Notes under the pieces: model-generated
Database searches by the model: none
What the model saw: the letters and a program-made list of their open reading frames with translations, nothing else
Told to the model about the DNA's origin: nothing
Shown: one piece after another, positions 28,501-40,500 of the stretch
Numbering within the stretch: position 1 is the stretch's first letter
Layout of the letters: each line of letters begins with the position of its first letter
NCBI RefSeq assembly: GCF_004027225.2
Contig: NC_044277.2
Span: 97,709,552 to 97,773,551, forward strand
Origin: Strigops habroptila
Lineage: Eukaryota > Chordata > Aves > Psittaciformes > Psittacidae
Reading direction: 5' to 3'
DNA: 64,000 bases
Position numbers and translations under genes: made by a program

Positions 28501-31500
28501 TTTTTATGCCTCAACAATGCTGTACTGGAGCTCGTTTGAGCTGCAAGCTGTGCATTATCCTCTGTCCTTCCCTTGTTACAGTACCTCTTACATACTGGGA
28601 GGATCTGGGAGCTGCATTTCAGACAGTGAGACTGAATACCATTATTTCTGGGTTGCAGGGTATTGAGCTACCTGCTGAAATAAGTCAGGATGAGGATCCC
28701 TTCTTGTGTTTATAAGTTATCTTCTTTTACTTGGTAACCAAGACTTTGCATTCTTTTTTTCAGGGAAAATTGACATGGTGAAATCGAAGTGGGGTCTGGC
28801 GCTGGCAGCGGTCGTGACAGTGCTCAGCTCTCTGCTCATGTCCGTTGGGCTCTGCACGCTGTTTGGTTTGACACCTACGCTTAATGGAGGGTATGTTTCC
28901 AGCACCAGACCTCTTCCTGAAGAAGGGTAGATGGAGGTGAAATCATTTGAAAACAGCTGTTAAATGCTTAAAGATCTGGTATTTTTCATATAAGCTTATG
29001 TGATATTCTTTTACACACTCCTATGCAAAATTGTTTTCGGATGCTTTCCAGGGCTGAAGGACCATGTGTTTATCTGCTGGGCAGCAAACAGACCTGACTG
29101 GGTCCCAGTCTTCCTGGAGATGCCTTATTGCTTAGCAGTTGACTCTTTCTGCCTAAAGCAGAAGGAATTGTTGGGACAACACCTTATTTATAACTTGGTT
29201 TCCTGGCACCTAAGTAGGCTCTCACATACCTTCCTCCTGCAGTGACTTGCTGTGCCATCCAGAAGGGCTCGTTACCTTTCTTCTGGATGAGGGAGGTTCA
29301 TTACATTATACTCAGCACATCTCTAAGGGTGGTAGAACTGACATGTGGTATTTGTGCCTGGGAGACTGCCTGGGAGACTTTGCATCCAACACTGATTGTT
29401 GTCTGCTCTTCTTTTAACTGGGGTTCCCTGTGCATGTTAGAGTTGGCTTCTGGGACTTCTGATGTGGTTACTACCACGCGTTATATTTGTGTCAAGCTGA
29501 AAACCCTTGAGAAAGCTCTAACTGGCACCTCACCTACCCAAGTTTTACACTGTTCATTCATTATTAATTAAGGTTCCATTCAGAATCTTTTGGGTTTTAG
29601 ATCCCTTCCATAAGTAGTTAAGGAAATATCCCTCATTTTTCTTGCCATCGCTATCCTTGAAGCTGTATGCTGCAGGAATACTGAAAAGTCTGACCCCTGA
29701 GGGGTGAGTCTCTTCCCCCAGGGAGAGTGCTGGGGACAGTTTACTAGGAGCCAGTCCTAGATGGAGGAATTCCTGTCCTAGAAGCCTAAAAGAGTGATGA
29801 ATAATTGACTTCAGAAAATGAAATTGTTGTTGTTTCTGTTTTTACCACTGTTGTGACATGGAACCTTAATTACAGATCAGGACTGCATTATTCTGTGAGC
29901 TGTACAAACAGAACAGAGGTGATCCACTGGGAGTTTATAATTTTAACATGAGAAAAAAGGCAATATTTGGATGTAGATGCATGGGAACCGTTCCAAGGGA
30001 ATGGTTAGCACAATGACCAAGGCCTGTGTATACTGTCACCCTTACTGTTGGAATACAGAAGGGCTAAACTAAGTCTAGTTATCCCTCCTACAGGATAGCA
30101 AGAGTTAATTCAGTCCTTATTTCTAAAAAAAAAATAATAAATCTAGTTTTCCAGCACAATTTCTTTGCTTAATTCTTGCAATACTTTATAGATTATGTCT
30201 AGTTAGACAGAAGACCCCTGGATTCTACGCTGATGGGGTCTGATGACATGGTTTGGGGTTTTTTTACTTGTGGTGAGTGAACTTTTCCTGATTCCCCAGT
30301 GCACTTTGTCTCTAGTTACCTGATTCTTGACAGAAGATGGAGCATTCCTGGTATATCACACACCCGTGGCAGCGTGCTAGGATTTGGCCAGCACAGGGTG
30401 CAGAGTTTGGTTCAACTTTGATCTGGCTTTCCGCCTTTTTGATCTGTTTTGTTTACAGCAGAGCCTTCCAGATGTGGGTGTGTTTGTTTTTCATGGGACT
30501 TGTATTTATGATAAGCCTTTTTCCCTCACTGGTTTTTCTAAGGTGTTAAAATGAAGCTTGTTTCTTCGAGATCAGCATTTGCTTGCTACAGACATGATAT
30601 GTAAGCTGGACTTTAATCATTATCTATCAACTTTTATAATGAATTAATAATTATCGTAGTTGAGGTAGGCATTCATCTTATTTTACAGAAAAGTGGAAAT
30701 AGGTAACATGATCTGTGCAGTTTAAGGAAGAGTAAGCAGTAAGACTGAGGAGAATGCCAGTTCACTGAAAGTGAGGTTCCTGTGCACTGGTGGACTGTGA
30801 GAGTCTCTAGTGAGTCTGGAGCACAAGCCACTAACCCACAAGTTGGCATCTCAGCTAGGTTAGAGGAATCACAGGCTGAAATGATGAACTACTTCTCCTT
30901 GTTGCCTATAAAAAAAGGCATAAACCTGTTCAAATGTGAAAATCTGCATTTTAGATGAGAGGCTGCTATGATCAGTTCTTAAATTCTCCATGTTTTGGAT
31001 AAACCAAAGGTTGTCTCTGTTCACAAATATATATGGAGTCACAGAAAATCTGGTTTTTATGAGTCAACAGTAGCATTTCTGTTGACTCTGGGATGCTGGA
31101 TCATGCTATGACGTAGCACCTTCTGGCATCGAATCAATAAGTTTCTGTAGATGGACACGTACGGCATCTCCTCCTGCTCTTCCTCTTCCTCTTGTAAGCT
31201 CTTTCTCAATGCTTGGCACTGCATGGCTGAAAATACAACAAGGATCTCTTGCCATCTGCTTCCGAGAGGGGACAAATGAGGTTTTGGAGTTGCAGGGTGT
31301 GAACAGCTCATGTTTGTCCTGCAGACTTGCATTATTCTTCCAGAAAAGCTCGTTTCTCATTGCTTTTAAACTGCTGGTCATTTCACATGAAAACTGCTGA
31401 TTCTTTAAGGACTGTTGAAACTCATAAGCCAGGACTATTAATTATCTTCTGCTGTAGAAGCTACCATTTAAGTAGGACATTGTTAATGAAAGAATTCCAA

Positions 31501-34500
31501 GTTTTCTGTGTTTATTCTGCCTCTTGAAGGCTACTGCAGCTTATCTGTGAATGCTGCTAACCCCCCTGCCTGTCTTGCATAAGGACAGGACTCTGCAAGG
31601 CCTCTACAAGAGCATATCCTTGCAGATAACACGCTCTGCAGGATGTGCGGTGCTGTGCCAGGCAGCAGAGTTCTCCCTCGTGTTTGTTGCATTCTCTTTT
31701 ACTTAGAGATTTCCATCCCTAAGGATTACAAAGAGCTTTTCTTAAATCTGTCCCCTGTCCTACAGTACTGCTTGGAGGAGTGACACGGGTTATGAACTGA
31801 AGATGCTGTAGATAAAGACAAGGACTGAGTTGTACTTGCTGAATTTTGGATTCTTTGACATTAACAGGAAGTTAATTTAGAGCTAAAATTTGGTTAGGGT
31901 ACCTGGAGAATCATGGAGTGCTTTGGGTTGGAAGGGACCTTAAAGCTCATCGAGTTCCAACCCCCTGCCACGGGCAGGGACACCTTCCACCAGAGCAGGT
32001 TGCTCCAAGCCCCGTCCAGCCTGGCCTTGAACACTGCCAGGGATGGGGCAGCCACAGCTTCTCTGGGCAACCTGTGCCAGGGCCTCACCACCCTCACAGG
32101 GAAGAGCTTCTGCCTCAGATCTCATCCAAATCTCCCCTCTGTCAGTTTAAAGCCATTCCCCCTTGTCCTGTCCCTACCTGCCCTTGTCAAAAGCCCCTCT
32201 CCAGCTTTCTTCTCTTTCAATTTTGTTTTTTGAGTTGGATTTTGTTGTTTTGTTTTTTTTCCTGTAATCTGGCTTTCAGTGGAGGTCTTGCTGTTTCAGC
32301 TTGCTGTTTGTTCAAGGAATCAATTGGCATGAAGTAGCTGAGTTAGCAGAAGTGGTTCCAGACAGATGTTTTTCCCCAGCTGAGCTTGTAGGGCACGGGC
32401 TGCTGGCAGCAGTATGTGTGCAAATGTTGAAGCTCGTGTCAGATGGCCATGGGCGATCAAAACCAGTGTTGGCAAGGGTGGTCCTTGGGGATACAGCAGG
32501 TAATGCCACAAAGCAGGAGGTGTTTTTCTGGAACCCTGTTGTTTACCTGTCTTGGCTGTTAGTGATGTGCCAAGGGGTGTGAGTGTTTGCACGCACGCAG
32601 TCTCCTTTTGGATCCATACATACCAGCACAGCACAAATCCGGTACCCTCCGCAATGGAAGCTTTAGTTTTGCTTTCGAGTTTAGCTGGAGGGAAATGGAG
32701 AGGTTTACTGTCTACTGTGTTCTGACACGGAACAGCTTCTTCTTGCTGATCTGGACTGCAAGTAGTTCAAAAGAGAGAAAAAAGTTTAGGAGTGAGAAGA
32801 GTTGAATAAATTCATGGTGGTGACCTTGGGTAATCTTACTTTTGTTTGTGCATATATTTGTGAAGGGCAAATCCTGAACACAATTTCAGTGTGTTTTCTT
32901 GACTCTTGGGTAGAAACTATCCCTGGCAGGATTTATTTATTTACAAAGCATATGTAGGTTTCATGTTGTTCTCAATGTTGTGGCTTCTGACCTACTTGGT
33001 GTACTGAACAGAGCTCCGTGCACATTCTCCTCCCAAAAGAGAAGTGTGTCTTCGTGTGTTTCCTTCAATGCCTGAGGCAACTACTTAGAACAGCTGCAAG
33101 GGATGGAAGCTTTTGCCCGCTGGGTACCTGCACCAGGCACTGCCCAAGCTCTTCACTTTTGAAGTTGCATTTAATGTAATGCTTAGCTGTTGATTTATCA
33201 GGATTTTCACTGACAGTGGTGGGCCATGCTCCCTACCCTCTCGTTGTCATGCTCTCCTGCTGGCTAATTGTTCCTGAGTCTGTTGCGGTGGTGTTCCAAG
33301 TCCCTTCTTTTTGATTTGCACCTCTTCATAGTAGGTGCTCAAGAGACTTTTCGAGGGGCACTGTCCCAAACCTGGGAAGCATTAAAGACTAATTTAGTGG
33401 TGGTCTACAATGGCCATTTTCCAGCAAATCATGCAGCTTTGCAAAATGTTAATATCTGTCCAAAGCAGATGAAATACAGAACTCTTACCTCATCGTAGAG
33501 TAATATTGTAGCTGAAGGAATTTGGCTGAGAGCACTGGACAGCGTTTCCTCACCTTGGCTCTGGGATGTGTGTTTGCTGCTTAACTTGCATTCTTCCTGT
33601 CTTTTTCAGCCAGGAACTCATTCTCAGTTCTGGTTCTGTTCCTTCTAGAGAGATATTTCCATACCTGGTTGTAGTGATTGGCCTAGAGAATGTGTTGGTT
33701 CTCACCAAGTCAGTTGTCTCTACGCCTGTTGACCTGGAAGTGAAGCTACGCATTGCCCAAGGTATGCAGCCTGCTCTGGAAAACTGTGAAGAGAGAGAAA
33801 ATTCTGGTAACCCAAGGACTGGGAGATGGGGAATGATCTTGATTGTGGTTTATGAAGGAAACAAAGACTGTGCATATTGAATGTGAACTGTATTTGTTAA
33901 TCTTTTTGTACTGTTTTGTTAGTTCCAAGAACTAATAGAAGCCTGTAATTGTGGGCACTGCTTTTAAAGATTGTTGACTGAAGCATTGGCTGAACAAGTT
34001 TAAAAAGTGTTAGTAAGGGAGAGCTGTATCTCCTGGTATAGATATTTGGCACCTTGCTGTCTTGTGACATGAATATCATTAAGGGCAGTCCACAGGTCAT
34101 AAGAAGTTCTGCTGAGTCCGTGACAAACTTATCTTCCCTAATATATATACACTCTGTACCTGCATAAGGATTTGAGTGTGCTCAAACCATGGATAAATGG
34201 ACTTTGCAAACTTAAAAGATGTTTCTAAACATCAGGGAAGAGATATTCTAGAGGGATGCCTAGAAAAATCTACCAAGTTTTAAAACCACAAGTGGTTTGT
34301 ATCCTAGATTGAAAATAGGACTCAAAAACTTGGTCCTTTACACTTCTGAATCCCTGTACTGCCCTGTGCAGAACCCTCCAGCTGCTTATATCAAAAGAGT
34401 TTTGTGAGCTGAGAGAGTCATCCTGAGCTCCCTTTAGTTAATGCTAATCACAGAATCATAGAACCCCAGGTTGGAAAGGACCTCAAGGATCATCTGGTCC

Positions 34501-37500
34501 AACCTTTCTAGGCAAAGCACAACCTAGACTAGATGGCCCAGCACCCTGCTCAGCCCAATCTTAACAGTGTCCAGCACTGGGGAGTCACCACTTCCCTGGG
34601 GAGATTATTCCAGTGGCTGATTGTTCTCATTGTGAAACATTTTCCTCTTGTGTTCAGTCAAAATCTCCCCAGGAGTAACTTGTGCCCATCACCTGTTGTC
34701 TTTTCCATGGGGCTCCTTGTAAAAAGGGAGTCTCCATCTTCTTTGTATCCTGGCTTTAAATACTAGAACATGGTGATAAGGTCTCTCCTGAGCCTTCTTT
34801 TCTGTAGGTTGAACAAGCCCAGCTCTCTCAGCCTTTCCTCACATGGCTTCACAGTCCTTGGATCATCTTTGTGACCCTTCTCTGGATCCTCTCCAGCCTG
34901 TCCACATCTGTTTTGTATAGCGGGGACAAAATAATCCCACTAATAAAGACATTGGGAGTCTACAGTCCAATTCTTTGACTTCAATATTCAAAATAGGTCA
35001 GGTGGATTTTACCTGAAAGTGCCTTTTTTGCCTGTTATCTTTAGATACCTGATTTTAAAGAAGGGATTTCCAGTTCCTTTTTGCTATGCTCATGTCTGTC
35101 CACTAGTGAACAGTTCTCCTTTGACCTGTCTTTGGGTGTTCTTTCTCCAGGTTTGAGCAATGAGAGCTGGTCAATTATGAAGAACATGGCAACAGAGCTT
35201 GGGATCATCTTGATTGGGTATTTCACCCTTGTCCCTGCCATCCAGGTGAGTGTCTGAGTTTGCAGTTTTACGTGGACCTGTTGGAGCAAGTCCAGAGGAG
35301 GCCACAAAGATGCTCCAAGGGCTGGAGCACCTCTGCTATGGAGACAGGCTGAGAGAGCTGGGCTTGTTCAGCCTGGAGAAGGGAAGGCTCTGGGGAGATC
35401 TTAGAGCAGCTTCCAGTGCCTAAAGGGGCTGACAGGAAAGCTGGAGAGGGGCTTTTGACAAGGGCAGGTAGGGACAGGACAAGGGAATGGCTTTGAAGTG
35501 ACAGAGATTTAGATTTAGATGGGACCTGAGGCAGAAGTTCTTCCCTGTGAGGGTGGTGAGGCCCTGGCACAGGTTGCCCAGAGAAGCTGTGGCTGCCCCA
35601 TCCCTGGCAGTGTTCAAGGCCAGGTTGGACTGGGCCTGGAGCAACCTGCTCTAGTGGAAGGTGTCCCTGCCTGTGGCAGGGGGTTGGAACTGGATGAGCT
35701 TTGAGGTCCCTTCCAACCCAAACCATTCTGTGATTCTAAGACTGAGGCTTGAAGGTGCTACAGGAGTGCAGTGTGCTAGTCACTAGTCACTGCAGAGTGC
35801 AGTCACTAGTCTGCTTCCCTCCCTGCCTGATTGGATTAAGAGGCCATTAGTTGAGAATCCATACATCTATACAATGTGGATCACTCCAGGAGCCAGCCTT
35901 TTGTCCAGCAGCTGCCCTTGCATCCTTCCAGTAGCTGAGTTTACACATTCAGTTCATCCAGTAGCCCTGGATCCTTCTCTCCCTAGTTGCCTTACACACA
36001 CATGCAACTGAGTCTCAGTTGCCCACAGTCCCTCTGGCAGTTGATCTGTGGAGTCCCTGGTCCCTCCGTTAGCCAACTCCTCCAGCTCTCTAGCCAACTC
36101 CTCTAGCTCAGGGACACACACCTTCCTGGCGCTCAAGCCACTCACTCTGCTCAACAGCCGCTCGGCTCAACAGTCACTAGTGATCACCTGCCAACAGTCT
36201 GATGTGCTCCACTTGCTGGTGACCCAGACACATGAGCTCCACCTTGTCAGTGGATGGAAGGAAAAACCAAAACCCTACTGCAGAATGTCTGCTGTGAGAA
36301 TTAGGGTGGGCAGCCTGCTTGGGGCTCTTTCACCAGACTGATGAATCTGTAAGTTTTTGCAACCACGGATACGACCATCTCTATCTCATGGGTGGATAAG
36401 CTGAAACCTCAAGGTAGAATGATCTGTCAGGGGTCATGTTGTTGGGTCTGTGTTACACTGAAAATAGCATCAAGGTCTTCTGCCTCGCAGCATGTTGCTT
36501 TCTCTGCTGCACAGCCCCTTTTTCAGGACTGTGCTTGCAGAGTTGTATCAGGAAGCTGATGCCATTTGATTTCTGATCCTTGACCGAGCAGGGCTTGCTC
36601 CTGGTGAGCCACCTGAACAGTAGTGCTGCCTAGACAAATCCTCATCACCAATTCTATGGCATCTCTGCATCCAGACTTCAGGGAGCTGTCAGCCTGTTCT
36701 CTCTGGAAATTCCTAGCAGGCGCAGTCAGCAAGCAAAGGTGGGAGCACCCAGTGTCTGCATAGCTGGAAGCTACTCTGGGCCCCTGCTAGGTTATCGCTG
36801 GCCACCATGTAGGTGGCCTTCATGAGAGGGGTGGGTTGTATGTATCCTTGCTTTAACACTGGGGACTCACCAGTAGAGCCTGCAGATTAAAGCCTAGGAT
36901 AATCTAAGAAGATTAAATGTTCAGGTTGGACTGGAGCATTCCAAGTTGAACTCGGCAGTTCCTGAGCTGCTCTCTCAGTATCCCAAGAGGACAGCAAAAG
37001 AGGAGCTATAGTAGAATTCCCTAGGCTACAGCTGGCCATCTGTTGTGGCCTGATTTCGTTTGTATTCAAAGCTGATTGCAGAGACTGCTCAGCTCAGATG
37101 CCGACATGATCCATCCTTTGGGTCTAAATTGGGCTCATTCATGTGCTATATCAGCATCTTTTGGCCTCTGTTTCATGGCTGTGCTGCTTGACCTTGGAAA
37201 GTGAAACCTGATGGTGTCTGTGGAGCGAGTGTAGTGCCAGCAGCCCTGCCACGGGGACACCGCTGGGACAGGTCACATCTCATGTTGCTCTCTGCCATGG
37301 AGGAGCTTGCAGGGTGCACTGGTGACAGGAGATAGAGGAGTTGTGATCAAAGGGCAGGGCAGAGTCAGGTAATGGGGTCAGTAGAGCTATGGGAAGCAGT
37401 GCTATCGTGCCCCCACCCCTGTTATCTCTTTTAAAGTAGTCCTGACTATTGGAGTGGTTTGACACGGGTGATGACATAGAATTATAGAATCACAGGTTTG

Positions 37501-40500
37501 GATTGAAGAGACCTTAAAGCTCATCCAGTTCCAGCCCCTGCCATGGGCAGGGACACCTTCCACTAGAGCAGGTTGCTCCAAGCCCCGTCCAACCTGGCCT
37601 TGAACACTGCCAGGGATGGGGCAGCCACAGCTTCTCTGGGCAGCCTGTGCCAGTGATTCATCACCCCCACATGGAAAAACTTATTCCTAGTATTTAATCT
37701 AAATCTACTCTTTGCTCACCCACTCTCTGCTCTCCCCAGGATCCTGTCTTTCCTTGGATGCTTGCTTTCTCCAGAGGAAGGATCTGGCAGGGATGCTCTC
37801 TGTTAAAAAACTGACGGCTGTTCTGCTGAAGGCTGGTGCAAGCCCCTTATCTTGGTCCTTGAGAGTGAAGGACACTGTACAGATAATGTGCTGTACTCAC
37901 GTTGCAGAGTCCAAGGAATCTGGCAGGAAGAGAGCCAGGCTGTGTAAATCCAGCAGGGACCTTTGCTCCAGGCTGTGCGATGCTGGGGTCATGCACGTGC
38001 TCTCTGGTATAGGGAATGACAGGAGAGGGAGGCATTTCTCTGCTGAAGGCTCTCACCTGCCCCAAGGGCTGTAATGGGTCTTATTTTTCTCAGTTACTGC
38101 AGTGCAACTCATTTAGCAGAAGGGAATTTTCTTTGTTTGCCATGGCTGTCCTTGTCCTAAAATAGAGTTTGGCTTCAGGTGAGAATTGTGCATCCACTTA
38201 ATTCATAGAATCACAAAATGGTTTGGGTTGGAAGAGACCTTAAAGACCATCTAGTTCCAACCCTCTGCCAGGGGCAGGGACACCTTCGCTCATAACTGTG
38301 AGCAGCAATGAAATGCTCTTACCTTGCACTGCATGTGTGCAGAGACTCCTCTTCTCCTGGCACGGTGTCGCTGTTGATGGCCCTCATCCTGTGCTTTCCA
38401 TCTCTTACCTGCTACCTTCTTTTGAAGTTCACACACCAACAGCCCAATTCTGCACCCATTGAAATCACTTTGGGTTTTGCCATGGGGTGTACAGTGTTCA
38501 AGTGTAAAAAGATTGTAGATTTCCAGGGCTAGCAGCTTCAGGTGCCTAAGCCTACATGGAGTAAATGGAAGCATTAACAGAATTAATATCTCTCTATGCA
38601 GAGCCTGCCACTGGGGGAGCCTATGTTTGCCAAGGTCTGGGTGAAATCCAGATGGATGTTGCTTTCCTTCTGGTTTTCTCCCAGAGAGAAACCTGGGTTG
38701 AGTTTTCAGCCCTCTGCTTCCAAAACCTGTCAGATGTATGTGTTGATTGCTTATGTTTCGAGAACAGTTTGGACAGGATGGGGGAGCTTCAAGGTTTGTT
38801 TGAAGGTTTTAGGTAGCCTGTCATGTCACCCTTTTCATTTCACTGGGCTGATGTTGGCCTCCAGCCTTATGCGAGATACTGGGATGGACATATGAAGGAG
38901 GAGAACAAAAGAAATTAATCTCTGCAGCCTCTCTCCTTCCCCCTAGCTGGATGTGGCCTGGCTTGGTGGCTTGGTCTGCAGGCAGCGTGAATGCCACCCC
39001 TGGAGCACCAGCGCAGGCAGCAAACAGCAGTGGGTGTCTGCCAGCTCTGTTCTGCAAGTGTGGGTCAGATTCTTTAATATGTTGATTAGCCCAAGGTTTT
39101 TACTACTTCTTACACTCGGCTCTTGATCTCTTCATTTTTACTAGATCCTTTTTGGGCCCTGACGGGAATGTGTATCTCCAAGGGAAACAAGATGCCTCTC
39201 AAAATATTTTAATTCTATGTTGCTGTGAAGTTTTGAGTGTAGTGGGGAGAGGGGATGGCCCTTGGCACTAATGGGGATTAGGCAAAGAGTGTGCATTTGT
39301 TTTACGGAGTGACCTGGGAGCTGACTGCATTTCTGCTGCTGGGAGAAATCTTAATCCTCATTTTAAGAGGTGGGACAGTGCAAACCTCATGAAGTTCAAC
39401 ACGGCCAAGTGCAAGGTCCTGCACCTGGATTGGGGCAATTCTAAGCACAAATACAGGCCGGGGGAGACTGGATTGAGAGCAGCCCTGAGGAGAAGGACTT
39501 GGGGGTGTTGGGTGACAGGAAGCTCACCATGACCCCCAATATGAGAAGGATGTAGAGCTATTGGAGTGAGTCCAGAGGAGGCCAGGAAGATGCTCCGAGG
39601 GCTGGAGCACCTCTGCTATGGAGACAGGCTGAGAGAGCTGGGCTTGTTCAGCCTGGAGAAGAGAAGGCTCCAGGGACACCTTAGAGCAGCTTCCAGTGCC
39701 TAAAGGGGCTACAAGAAACCTGGAGAGGGGCTTTTGACAAGGGCAGGCAGAGACAGGACAAGGGGGAATGGCTTTAAACTGACAGAGGAGAGATTTAGCT
39801 GCGATGTGAGGCAGAAGTTCTTCCCTGTGAGGGTGGTGAGGCCCTGGCACAGGTTGCCCAGAGAAGCTGTGGCTGCCCCATCCCTGGCAGTGTTCAAGGC
39901 CAGGTTGGACGGGGCTTGGAGCAACCTGATGTAGTGGAAGGTGTCCCTGCCCGTGGCAGGGGGTTGGAACTGGATGAGCTTTAAGGTCCCTTCCAACCCA
40001 AACCACTCTGTGGTTCTGTGATTCTGTGGTTGTTTCTGCAGTGGCACCTGCTGTGGAAAGCGGAGCATTACAGGAAGCTTATGAAGCACTGGCTGTTGCA
40101 AACGTTTCCCATCTATTTGTTGTTTAGAGACCTCTGAGAGTGGGTATGGGACGTTTTTCCCAGGAGCATAGGGATGAAATTTGCCCATCAAACAGACATT
40201 ACCCAAAAGTGTGATTTAAGCAGAAATTTTTTAGCTGGGGCCCTGGAGAAAGGCTACAAACAAGTACAGAGCTGTACAGTGCCTTCCATGGTCTGTCTTT
40301 GGTTGGAGAGAGATTGATCTGGTGCCTGAGCAACCTGTGCTCCCAGAGGAATTTTAACTCAGGGCTGAGGTAAAAGGCAGGAAACTGTCACTGTTGGAGG
40401 CCGAGAGCTCTGGCTGCAGCCCTGCCAGGGCTTTGTGAACTGGGAAAACATCCTCTGCCGGTTTTTCTTATGGTGCTTTGATGTTTTGTGGCTACAAAGA

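Noticed and set aside
33566..33880. Frame extending SCAP exon 9 to 104 residues as the true exon
   Set aside because: The 5' part before 33610 includes the pyrimidine tract of the upstream acceptor and the 3' part passes a clear donor. Only the 39-nt extension is plausible, and it is reported as an alternative acceptor.
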